Origin: CAWIVH01 sp963839475
GTDB taxonomy: Bacteria > Acidobacteriota > UBA6911
Reading direction: 5' to 3'
Assembly (NCBI GenBank): GCA_963839475.1
Contig: CAWIVH010000005.1
Location: 71,865-135,864, forward strand
DNA length: 64,000 nt
Shown one piece after another: positions 17,379-26,300 of this stretch. Under the pieces are notes generated by a model. The model was not told where the DNA came from, did not search any database, and saw only the letters and a list, made by a program, of their open reading frames with translations. The position numbers and the translations under genes were made by a program. How positions within the stretch are numbered: position 1 is the stretch's first letter; each line of letters opens with the position of its first letter.

Positions 17379-17499
17379 TCCGCACACTGGAACGGGACCT
17401 CCGGGGATGGTCCGTTTCCTGAAAGCCGTATTTTGCGAATCCCCGCGGTCAGGTTCTTATCATTGGACGTCAAACTCGGGTAATGCAGCGGAGTGACTT

Positions 17500-19212
17500 A
17501 TGGCAGAAGAAGGCAGTGCAAAGCTTACGCCCCTCGGCAAGCTACTTTCCGTGCTACTCATTCTCGGTTTGTTCGGGATCGGCGGGTACATCGTCTACAA
17601 ACGCGGATTAGCGCCATCTCCAGGAAAGGGCGGAGCCGTTTCCGAGGCGCCTGAAACAGAAGCACCAGACACGGCAGGCGTAACTACGGTGAAGGAATAC
17701 AAGTACGTCCCGGCCGAAAGACTTCCGGCGGTCAAAGGCGTCAGCCAGTACAAGTGGAGCGAGACCGAAAAAGTGCTCAAATTCAGCTACAACGTCTGGG
17801 CCGGCTGGTTGCCCGTGATTGCGGCAAACCACGGCACGAAGCCGAATCCGGAAAGTATCTTCTTTAAAAAATACGGCTTCAAAGTCCAGATGGATCTGAT
17901 GGATGATCCGGTCGTCGCCAGGGATGCATTCGCGGCAGGGGAGGTCCACACTCTGTGGGGAACGGTCGACATGCTCGTGCTGATGGCGCCCGAACTGGTG
18001 AAGGATTCCCGCACGGCTCCTCGTATCATGCAGCAGATCGACTGGTCCAACGGCGGTGACGGTATCGTCGTGCGCAGCTCCATCAAATCGGTGAGCGATC
18101 TCAAGGGGAAAACAGTGACTTTCGCGCGTAATTCCCCGAGCGAATACTACCTGACTTCGCTATTGCTGTCGGCCGGCATGCGACCCGCTGATATCAAGGT
18201 GAAATATACGGCGACTGCTTTCGAAGCAGCGGCTGCATTTGTGGCCGACAAGAAGGTGGACGCCTGTGTTTCATGGGCGCCCGACATATACAAGATCCCC
18301 GAACGCGTGGCGGGTACGCGGATCCTGTCCAGCACAAGCGATGCCAACAAGCTGATCGCCGATGTCTATGCGGTTCGCGCCGATTTCGCACGCGACCATC
18401 CGGACATCGTTGAAGGGTTGATCTCCGGGATATTCGAAGGCATGGACTTCGTGAAACAGAATCCCGAGGCTGCGGCCAAGTGGATGGCCGATGCCTTCAG
18501 CATGAAGCAGGAAGAGGTCATGGGCATGAAGAACGATGCCCATGCCACCAATTTCGCGGAAAATATCCAGTTCTTCCTGAATTCGTCCAATCCGACGAAT
18601 TTCGAGCGGACCTGGAAGAATGCTTCTTACGTTTATCGTGAACTCGGCAGCATCGGTGCCCCCGTCCCGTTCGACCAGGTGATGGATTTCAGCATCATTC
18701 AGAAACTTCAGAAGAAGGGAGCCTTCCCCAATCAAAAAGATGAGAGCGTTGCCGCTTTTACGCCCTCCAGTTTCCGGAAGGTCACAGCCGAAGCGCCGAT
18801 TCTGACTCAGACTATCCGCATCAACTTCTTCCCCAACTCGGCAAATCCTTATGAGTCTGCGCGTGATGAAGCCGGGACAGTGATCCAGGGGAAACTCTAT
18901 GACCCGAACGTGGATGCTACCATGGAGCAAGTGGCCCGCCTGGCGGGACAGTTCGCCCGGGCGGTCATCCTTGTCGAGGGGCATGCCGACTCCAGCATGA
19001 AAGGCCGGGTTCCGCCCCAGGCGGTGCGCGATCTGAGCCTGGCAAGAGCTGAAGCCATTAAACGGTCCCTGATCGAAAAGTTTAAGTTCGACCCCAACAA
19101 ATTCAGCATCGAGGGGAAAGGCTGGGATGTGCCGGCCGACGCGAACGATCCCAACAATCAGGCGCTGAATCGCAGGGTCGAGATCAGCGTGTTCCCACCC
19201 GAACAGAAGTAG
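17500..19212 (+). CDS. Substrate-binding protein (NMT1/NitT-TauT type) fused to an OmpA-like peptidoglycan-binding domain
   Basis: A 570-residue protein with one N-terminal hydrophobic segment (LLSVLLILGLFGIGGYIVYK, about 15-34) without a clear signal-peptidase site, so probably a membrane-anchored periplasmic protein. Residues about 85-410 form a periplasmic-binding-protein domain of the nitrate/sulfonate/THI5-like class (KFSYNVWAGWLPVIAANHG, LKGKTVTFARNSPSEYYLTS). Residues about 430-565 are OmpA-like: VILVEGHADSS, LSLARAEAIKRSL and ALNRRVEISVF carry the residues that clasp diaminopimelate in peptidoglycan. A binding protein tied at one end to the membrane and at the other to the wall is unusual. 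It is the obvious receptor for the permease and ATPase encoded upstream. Confidence 0.88.
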   Translation: MAEEGSAKLTPLGKLLSVLLILGLFGIGGYIVYKRGLAPSPGKGGAVSEAPETEAPDTAGVTTVKEYKYVPAERLPAVKGVSQYKWSETEKVLKFSYNVWAGWLPVIAANHGTKPNPESIFFKKYGFKVQMDLMDDPVVARDAFAAGEVHTLWGTVDMLVLMAPELVKDSRTAPRIMQQIDWSNGGDGIVVRSSIKSVSDLKGKTVTFARNSPSEYYLTSLLLSAGMRPADIKVKYTATAFEAAAAFVADKKVDACVSWAPDIYKIPERVAGTRILSSTSDANKLIADVYAVRADFARDHPDIVEGLISGIFEGMDFVKQNPEAAAKWMADAFSMKQEEVMGMKNDAHATNFAENIQFFLNSSNPTNFERTWKNASYVYRELGSIGAPVPFDQVMDFSIIQKLQKKGAFPNQKDESVAAFTPSSFRKVTAEAPILTQTIRINFFPNSANPYESARDEAGTVIQGKLYDPNVDATMEQVARLAGQFARAVILVEGHADSSMKGRVPPQAVRDLSLARAEAIKRSLIEKFKFDPNKFSIEGKGWDVPADANDPNNQALNRRVEISVFPPEQK

Positions 19213-19227
19213 CTGCAAGACGGTTGC

Positions 19228-19263
19228 GTTCCGGCAGCCCCGCAGCGCGGGGACTGCCGGAAC
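19228..19263 (+). terminator. Strong hairpin between SBP-OmpA and VWA genes
   Basis: A 10-bp stem (GTTCCGGCAG with CTGCCGGAAC) continues after one bulged A into a 6-bp stem (CCCCGC with GCGGGG) closing on a 3-base loop. T-rich sequence (CGGTTTTTCC) follows 12 bases later. It may be an attenuator or partial terminator that lowers VWA expression, or an mRNA-stability or processing element. Confidence 0.55.
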
Positions 19264-19303
19264 AGACCGGCCCGGTTTTTCCTTTCATCCAGGGAGGAGG
19301 ACC

Positions 19304-20071
19304 ATGAAATCGCTGCGCTGGTTTTCAGTCATCTTGTTGCTCTTGCTTTTGCCTCCCGGCTGCAAAATTGAAAAGCGCCGCGCAAGCCATCCCGGCATCA
19401 ATCCGCTCGAAAGCCAGCTCAAGTACCCCGCAATGGTGAACCGCCGCGATGGGATCGCGGCCGCCATTCTTTTGGATACGTCAGGTAGCATGCACGACAG
19501 ACTGGTCGACGCGGATGGCCAGTCCAAGCCAAAACTGGCTATTGCCCTTGTAGCTCTGGAAAGTGTGATTCGCCAGTTCGAAGATTTTGCACGCAAGAAT
19601 CCGGACCGGCAGGTCGTTGTCGGCATCTATGAATTCAGCACCCGGGATGAAGAGCCGCGCTGCCGGGAGGTTGTGCGCCTCGGCCCTCCCAGCCTCGAGG
19701 CCGCACAGGCGGCCCTGAAAAAGGTAAAGGCGAACGGCGGCACTCCGATCGGAGACGCCATGATCCAGGCCAAACGGGACCTTGATGTCACCGGATACAC
19801 GCGACGTCATATGCTGGTGATCACCGATGGCGAGAACAACCGCGGCTATGCTCCCGGAGACGTGGCCAATGTCATTTCGCGACAGCCCGATGAGGAAAGA
19901 ACATCCCTATACTTCGTGGCTTTTGATACCAATGCCGAACCTTTCCGAGCAGTCCGGGACGCCGGCGGGCTGCTGCTTTCCGCTTCGAGCGAGCGTGATT
20001 TAAACCAGACCCTGGATTTTGTCTTGACCGGGAAAATCCTCGCCGAAGCCCCCGTTAGCCCTTCCCGGTAG
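19304..20071 (+). CDS. VWA-domain lipoprotein
   Basis: A 255-residue protein with a lipoprotein signal (LLLLLLPPGC, lipidated Cys at residue 20), so a periplasm-facing lipoprotein. The von Willebrand factor A domain has a complete MIDAS metal site: DTSGSM near residue 64, the Thr in GGTPIGDAM, and the Asp in VITDGENN. VWA domains bind protein partners through the metal, and in bacteria often pair with AAA+ ATPases. It is the last gene of the block. Purine-rich GGGAGGAGG precedes the ATG. Confidence 0.92.
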   Translation: MKSLRWFSVILLLLLLPPGCKIEKRRASHPGINPLESQLKYPAMVNRRDGIAAAILLDTSGSMHDRLVDADGQSKPKLAIALVALESVIRQFEDFARKNPDRQVVVGIYEFSTRDEEPRCREVVRLGPPSLEAAQAALKKVKANGGTPIGDAMIQAKRDLDVTGYTRRHMLVITDGENNRGYAPGDVANVISRQPDEERTSLYFVAFDTNAEPFRAVRDAGGLLLSASSERDLNQTLDFVLTGKILAEAPVSPSR

Positions 20072-20157
20072 CTATTCAAGCCAAACCCAAAAGGTCGCCA
20101 AGACTTCCAAGCCGTGCATGGTTGCTCGGATCCCGGAAAACTCGCGCGGATGGAAGC

Positions 20158-20186
20158 TTGACAAATCTTTACCGATCGGTAAAGAT
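20158..20186 (+). promoter_or_regulatory. Promoter of tetR, overlapped by its operator
   Basis: Perfect -35 TTGACA (20158-20163) with a weak -10 region at 20180-20186 (TAAAGAT). Nearly the whole spacer and -10 lie inside the palindromic operator, so binding there would block RNA polymerase. Confidence 0.5.
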
Positions 20187-20188
20187 TT
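20163..20188. promoter_or_regulatory. TetR-type palindromic operator (26 bp, perfect)
   Basis: A perfect 26-base inverted repeat centred between 20175 and 20176, with core TACCGATCGGTA flanked by AAATCTT and its complement. Its length and position across the tetR promoter fit autorepression. The same 12-base core recurs before the tolC-like gene at 20788-20799. Confidence 0.75.
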
Positions 20189-20208
20189 TGGGCTTTGGAA
20201 GGGCTGCT

Positions 20209-20781
20209 ATGAAAGGTGCCAGGGAAGCGATTACACGGGCTGCGATGAGCCACTTCGCCAAGAATGGATACGCCGGGTCGTCCATTCGCGAGATTTGCGC
20301 CGCGGCCGGCGTAACCAAACCGGTGCTCTATTATTATTTCCGCGGCAAAGAACACCTCTACGACGAGTTGATGATCGATTCTTTCAATTATTACCTGAAA
20401 GTGCTTCTCAGCGCATCACGAAAGACCGGCACCGTCCGGGATCGACTGATCCGGGTAGCCCGGAACGATTTGAACTCCGTCAAGGATGATCCCATACGGT
20501 CGCAGTTCCTCTTACGCATGATCTTCTCCCCTGAATCGAGGCGTCCCGACTTTGACTATGTAAAAGAGATGGAGCGCCAGCGACAGGTTTTTATGGATGT
20601 ATTCGAGGATGGAGTCCATGCCGGAGAACTGCAGGGAAATCCGCGCGAACTGGCAACCGCTCTCATGGGCCTCGACCTCATTGCCATCCTGGAAAACCTG
20701 TTCACCGGCCGTTCCACCCTCAATCGGCGCACTGCCGCGCGGCATGTCGACCTTCTCCTGAGGGGTTGTAGTGTGCGATAA
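20209..20781 (+). CDS. TetR/AcrR-family transcriptional regulator of the efflux operon
   Basis: A 190-residue repressor. The N-terminal helix-turn-helix reads AMSHFAKNGYAGSSIREICA then AAGVTKPVLYYYFRGKEHLY, a textbook TetR DNA-binding domain. The rest is an all-helical ligand/dimer domain whose sequence does not predict the ligand. I chose ATG at 20209 (GGAAGGG upstream), because the operator lies between the alternative upstream start at 20122 and this one. The gene is followed within 40 bases by the tolC-like gene, with a second operator half-way, so it very likely represses itself and the pump. Confidence 0.92.
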   Translation: MKGAREAITRAAMSHFAKNGYAGSSIREICAAAGVTKPVLYYYFRGKEHLYDELMIDSFNYYLKVLLSASRKTGTVRDRLIRVARNDLNSVKDDPIRSQFLLRMIFSPESRRPDFDYVKEMERQRQVFMDVFEDGVHAGELQGNPRELATALMGLDLIAILENLFTGRSTLNRRTAARHVDLLLRGCSVR

Positions 20782-20787
20782 GGGATT

Positions 20788-20799
20788 TACCGATCGGTA
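20788..20799. promoter_or_regulatory. Second TetR operator core before the tolC-like gene
   Basis: TACCGATCGGTA, identical to the 12-base core of the 26-base operator upstream of tetR, located just after the tetR stop and 19 bases before the tolC-like ATG. The flanks are not symmetrical here, so binding may be weaker. Confidence 0.65.
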
Positions 20800-20818
20800 T
20801 AGAATAAGGGCGTTATTT

Positions 20819-22180
20819 ATGGCGTTCTCAAGATCCTGTCTCCTTGCAGTTTTCGTGCTCTTCGCCATTGTGGTGATGCTTCCGGCGCAGATTCTAAATC
20901 CGCCGCTGACCCTGGCCCAGGCCATCGACCTGGCCCTCAAGCGAAATCCCGAGGTGATTCTGGCCCAGGCCCAGTTGGACGAGCTCCTGGGACGTGTGAA
21001 GGAAGTGCGGTCGGGCGCTTTTCCCCAGGTCAACTTCGAAGGGTTCGGGCTGCGGTTGCGGGACCCCAGCATCCTCAACAGCTCCAGTTTCGACAAATTG
21101 CCGCCCGAATTCCGGAATGCGCTCAGTCCCGTGCCGGCAAACCTCTTCGATTTGGCTTTAAGCGTAAAACAGCCGGTCTATACGGCCGGCAAGGTGCGAA
21201 CGGCGGTGAACCTGGCTGAGGAAACCAGGCTGGAAAAGGCCGCGGCGCTCGAGGTTGCCCGCCAGCGGGTTGCGTTCAAGGTGTTTCAGGCTTATCACGA
21301 TCTTCTGTTGGCCGAGGAAAACCTCAGTGTGATTCAAGAAACCTATCAACAGCGGAAAAAACACCTGGAATTCGCCAGAGCCCGGTTCAGCCAGGGAGTG
21401 GCCACCGAAATCGATGTTCTCCGGTCGGAGGTGAATGCCGCCAACCTCGAGCCCGCGCTCATCCGTTCCGAGAACCGGATCCGGCTGGCGCGCGCCGGCC
21501 TCAATAATCTCATGGTTGAGGACCTGGACGCTCCCATCCGGTTAGCCGGCAAGCTGGAATACAAGCCCGTAAAAATCGAGCCCCTGGAAGAGATACAGTC
21601 GATGGGTCTGAAGTCCAGGCCCGAACTCGACGCCGCTCGACACATCGTGTACGAGGCGGGTCTTTATCAGAAACTGGCCCGGTCCGAAAACAAACTTGCA
21701 GTCGATTTGGACGGGAGGTGGGGCTACAACATGCGAGATTGGCGGAACGCCTTCGACAACAACTTCACCCGCTGGAATATCACCGTCAATTTCAAATTGC
21801 CGCTATATGACGGCGGGCGTAAGGCGGGGCTGCTCGTTCAAGCCCAGGCGAAACTGACCTCCGCGGAACAGAATCTGGCGCAGCTCGAAAATGGAGTACG
21901 ACTGGAGATCAAGTCTGCCTACGATGATCTCGAGTCGTCCGCCAAAGCTTTCGCGGCGGCACAGCTGAACGTCGCCCAGGCCGAAAAAGTGCAGAAAATG
22001 ATGCAGGCGAATTATCAATACGGCGCCGTCACAACCCTGGATGTCGTCGATTCTCAGACGGCCCTGATAGTGGCCCAGAATGCCAGGATCAATGCGACCT
22101 ATGATTATGAACTGGCGAAGGCCCGTCTGCGGCTGGCTTCCGGCCGCCCCATACTTGACGGAGCAGCGAACCTGCCATGA
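20819..22180 (+). CDS. TolC-like outer-membrane efflux channel protein
   Basis: A 453-residue protein with an N-terminal signal peptide (SRSCLLAVFVLFAIVVMLPA) and two repeated OEP domains (LTLAQAIDLALKRNPEVILA and the later GLKSRPELDAARHIVYEAG) made of long coiled-coil helices. It forms the trimeric outer-membrane duct of tripartite efflux. I chose ATG at 20819, after AAGGG; an upstream GTG at 20771 would overlap the operator. The stop overlaps the ATG of the adaptor gene (ATGA). Confidence 0.9.
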   Translation: MAFSRSCLLAVFVLFAIVVMLPAQILNPPLTLAQAIDLALKRNPEVILAQAQLDELLGRVKEVRSGAFPQVNFEGFGLRLRDPSILNSSSFDKLPPEFRNALSPVPANLFDLALSVKQPVYTAGKVRTAVNLAEETRLEKAAALEVARQRVAFKVFQAYHDLLLAEENLSVIQETYQQRKKHLEFARARFSQGVATEIDVLRSEVNAANLEPALIRSENRIRLARAGLNNLMVEDLDAPIRLAGKLEYKPVKIEPLEEIQSMGLKSRPELDAARHIVYEAGLYQKLARSENKLAVDLDGRWGYNMRDWRNAFDNNFTRWNITVNFKLPLYDGGRKAGLLVQAQAKLTSAEQNLAQLENGVRLEIKSAYDDLESSAKAFAAAQLNVAQAEKVQKMMQANYQYGAVTTLDVVDSQTALIVAQNARINATYDYELAKARLRLASGRPILDGAANLP

Positions 22181-23349
22181 AAAAACCTAATGCTCTATAT
22201 ACGTTGGCTCTCATCCTTTTCGCTCTGCTTTGGACGACGGGGTGCGGCGATGCGCGAAACGCGGCACAGGCTGAAATGCCGTCGACCCCTGCCTCCCCCG
22301 TCCTGGTGGTTAAAGCCGGGTCGCCTCAGCGTGGGGAATGGATTGTTACCGTACCGATTTCGGGCGATCTACGATCCCAGTCCAGGGTTGAGGTTCGTGC
22401 CGAAGTGGGCGGCCGCCTGATCGCGACACATTTCAAGGAAGGCGACATGGTTCGCAAGGACCAGTTGCTGGCTGAAATCGATCCGGTCAATTATCGCCTG
22501 GCGCTGGACCAGGCAGCAGCGGCTGTCGGAGTCGCCGAAGCGGGGCTCGCACGCGCCCGCATTTCCGCCGATCATGCCCGCCGCGAGAAAGAGCGTGCGG
22601 ACAATCTGCTGCGCTCAGGGGGCATTACCGAGAAGGATCATCAGGCTGCTTCCACGGGCGTCAGCGAAGCAGAATCCCAGGTGAATTTCGCTTTGGCGCA
22701 GGTGAATCAAGCCAAAGCATCCGTGGCGATCGCGGAAAAGTCGCTTCGCGATTGCCGCATTCTGGCTCCCACGGACGGCCACATCCAGAGAAGATACTTT
22801 GATGCGGGATCACTCCTGCCTGCCGGTTCTCCCCTTTATATGCTCGTGGATAACAGCCGGCTGGAACTGGAGTGTCTGCTCCCCTCCTACCGGTTTGCCG
22901 AGATCCGTTTGGGCCAGCCTGCGGTCTTCACTACTCCTACCTGGGGGGATCAAAAATTTAACGGTGTGGTCGTTTCAACCAATCCCGCTGTGGACTCGGA
23001 TAACCGGTCAATCCGGGTCACGATAAGAATAGACAATCCCCGCAGCGCATTGCGGACGGGGATGTTTGCCCGGGGAGAGATCGAGATCCGCCGGCAGCGG
23101 AGCGCGCTTATTATTCCCAGATCCGCGCTGATCGCCGAACAGGAGGAATCCGGCTCGGGAAGCGTATTTCTCATCGTCGACGGGAAAACGGCCAGGAAGG
23201 CGGTTGAAATCGGCGGAATCAACCAGGACAAAGTCTGGGTCAAAAGCGGCCTTGAAGATCGCGATTCCGTGATTCTCGAAATCGGACCCGCTGTGAAGGA
23301 CAAAATGACGGTTCGGGCAGCCGCCTCCGGCGCCAGGCAGGGGGACTGA
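22177..23349 (+). CDS. RND efflux periplasmic adaptor (membrane fusion protein)
   Basis: A 390-residue lipoprotein (LLWTTGC, acylated Cys near residue 23). It has the MFP order: barrel-sandwich/lipoyl half (VRAEVGGRLIATHFKEGDMV), alpha-hairpin (about 110-180, heptad-rich), second lipoyl half (CRILAPTDGHIQRRYFDAGS), beta-barrel and C-terminal membrane-proximal domain (ALIIPRSALIAEQEE). It bridges the RND pump and the TolC-like channel. Translationally coupled to the channel gene and 3 bases before the pump gene. Confidence 0.93.
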   Translation: MKKPNALYTLALILFALLWTTGCGDARNAAQAEMPSTPASPVLVVKAGSPQRGEWIVTVPISGDLRSQSRVEVRAEVGGRLIATHFKEGDMVRKDQLLAEIDPVNYRLALDQAAAAVGVAEAGLARARISADHARREKERADNLLRSGGITEKDHQAASTGVSEAESQVNFALAQVNQAKASVAIAEKSLRDCRILAPTDGHIQRRYFDAGSLLPAGSPLYMLVDNSRLELECLLPSYRFAEIRLGQPAVFTTPTWGDQKFNGVVVSTNPAVDSDNRSIRVTIRIDNPRSALRTGMFARGEIEIRRQRSALIIPRSALIAEQEESGSGSVFLIVDGKTARKAVEIGGINQDKVWVKSGLEDRDSVILEIGPAVKDKMTVRAAASGARQGD

Positions 23350-23352
23350 AAC

Positions 23353-26300
23353 ATGCTGCTTTCGGACCTTTCGATCAAGCAGCCTGTATTTGCGACGATG
23401 ATGATGGTTGCCCTGGTAGTGCTGGGTATCGTTTCTTACCGGGGTTTGTCGACCGACCTTTTCCCGAAAGTCGACCTGCCGGTCGTCAGTGTGAGAACCC
23501 TTTATCCCGGGGTGGCTCCTGAGACTGTGGAGACGGAGGTCACCAAACGGATCGAGGAGGCGATAAATCCCATCCAGGGGATGAAGCACATCAATTCGAC
23601 AACTACGGAAGGAGTGTCGATCGTCGTTGCTTTGTTTGAGCTGGGAACCGACATCAATACCGCCGCCCAGGATGTGCGCAGCAAGGTCAGCGCCTTGCGC
23701 CGCGATTTCCCGGCAGGGGTCGAGGAGTCCGTGATCGAGCGGATCGACCCGGCTGATCTTCCCATCATATCCCTCTCGGTTGTTTCGCCTGAGCTCTCAC
23801 CCAAGCAGCTCACTTCTCTCGCGGAAAAAGTGATCAAAAAGCGGTTGGAGAACATTCAAGGGGTCGGGTCGCTGAAGATCGTCGGTGGTCAGCGGCGCGA
23901 GATCCAGATTCATATGGATCCGGGGAAGCTTAAAGCCTATGGATTGACCGTCCCGGAAATTGTAACCGCGCTCAAGCGCGAAAATCTTGAACTCCCGGCC
24001 GGCAAAATCAGCCATGGATCGATGGAAGAACTGGTCCGTGTCGAAGGCAAGTTTGTTTCTGCGGAAAAGTTCCGCGAACTGATTGTGAAAACCATTCGCG
24101 GCGTGCCCGTTTATCTGCACGAGATCGCCAGCGTTGAAGACGGTTACGAGGAGCAGCGAACCCTCGCATTGATTCGTGGGCAGCGCGCTCTGGCTCTCGA
24201 GATCCGCAAGCAGTCCGGCAGCAACACCGTGGATGTTGCCGAGGCCGTCAAGGCAGCAATCCCGCGATTGAACTCCGAACTCCCCGGGCAGACGCGGCTC
24301 AGTGTTGTCAAGGACACCTCCTTGTTCATCCAGGAATCCGTCGATGACGTCCAGACTACACTGGTCCTGGGTGCCATATTCACAGTTCTGGTGGTTTTCG
24401 TTTTCCTGAACAGCTGGAGGAGCACGGTCATAACGGGACTTACGCTTCCGGTGTCCGTGATTGCGGCTTTTATCATCATGAAGGTTATGGGATTCACGCT
24501 GAACATCCTGACCCTGATGGGCCTGTCGTTGTCTATCGGTCTGTTGATCGACGACGCCATTGTGGTGCGGGAAAACATCGTGCGTCACATGCAGTTTGGC
24601 CGGGACCACTATGAGGCTGCCCGGGTCGGGACCTCGGAGATCGGCCTTGCGGTCATGGCTACCACCTTCTCCATCATCGCGGTTTTTGTCCCGGTTGCCT
24701 TCATGGGTGGAATCGTAGGCCGGTTCTTTTTTGAGTTCGGAATAACCGTGGCTTTTGCGGTCCTGGTCTCACTATTCGTTTCCTTCACGATGGATCCCAT
24801 GCTGTCGTCACGCTGGTATGATCCTGCGATCGAGACCGGGATCCGCCGGCGGGGGCTGGCCAGGCTGCTCGAGGCATTTGACCGGCAGTTCCAGAACCTC
24901 CATAGGGTTTATGAACACGCCATTGCCTTTTCACTCCGCCACAGGTTCGTGGTGATATCTGTGGCGCTGGGCCTGTTTGCCGGGAGCCTTGCCCTTACTC
25001 CGCGCCTCGGCACATCTTTCATGACGGAGTATGATCGGGGGGAGCTCCAGCTTTCATTTAAGAGCGGGCCCGGCAGCAGCCTGGAGCAGACCGAGGAGAT
25101 CGCCAAGGAGATCGAGCGGGTAATCACTTCCCACGATGGGGTGACCTATACCTTCACCACGATCGGGGCAGGCTCCTCCGCCGCTTTGAATGAGGGCCTC
25201 ATATATATAAAGCTGAAGCCGAAAAAGGAGCGCAAGGAGTCCTACAATGATTTCCGGGCGAACTTGAGAAAAGAACTTGCCTCTTACAGCCGCGCCATCA
25301 CGAGCGTGGAGGAGGTGGAGGAACTGGCGGATGCCAAGCCCATTCAGATCAGTGTTCGGGGCCCTGATTTGGCAGCTCTTGACCGGATCTCCGCTGAGGT
25401 CGCAGACATAGTTCGCTCGGTTCCGGGAACAGCGGATGTCGACCGGAGCCTGGATCGGGCAAAGCCCGAAGTGAAAGTCCGCATGGACCGGACGCTCAGT
25501 TCCGATCTGGGCCTTAATCTCGATTCGGTGGCTCTAACCCTGCGCACTCTGCTCAACGGGGAAGTCGCGACCCAGTTCGAGGATGAGGACGGCGATGCTT
25601 TCGATGTCCGTGTGCGTCTGGCGGACAGGGATCGGAGATCGACCGATGTCATGAATGACATCGACGTGCTCAGTTCCAAGAAGGACGCTGCCGGCCGGGA
25701 TATCCTTGTGCCCGTCGGTAACGTGGTTCACTTCGAGCGAGGCACCAGTTCCTCGCAGATTCGGCGCTACGATCTGCTGCGCGAAGTTCGGGTCAGCGCA
25801 AACACCATGGGGCGGCCGCTTGGAAATGTAATTGCCGATGTTGAAGCCCGCGGCAAGGATCTGAAACTCGCCCCGGGTTTCGATATCCTTTACACCGGGC
25901 AAACCGAGGATATGCGGGAAACCTTCGGGTACTTGAACCAGGCGCTTATCCTGGCGGTTGTTTTCATCTACCTGATCCTGGCGTCGCAATTCGGTAGTTT
26001 TACACATCCCTTTGCGATCATGTTGTCCCTCCCCTTTTCGTTGATTGGTGTGGTCGGCATTCTGATGATTTCAGGCGACACCTTGAATATCATGTCGATG
26101 ATCGGGCTGATTCTCCTGATGGGCCTGGTCACCAAAAATGCGATTCTGCTGATCGATTTTACGAACAACCTCCGCCGACAGGGTGTCGCGCGGAACGAGG
26201 CTCTGATCAAAGCGGGAAGCACCCGATTGCGGCCGATCGTCATGACCACCCTGGCCATGATTTTCGGCATGTTGCCGCTTGCGTTTGAAATCGGCGCAGG

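Noticed and set aside
17500..19212. Naming the SBP as a phosphate-binding protein
   Set aside because: Its binding-domain form is NitT/TauT/THI5-like; no phosphate-specific PstS signature is visible.
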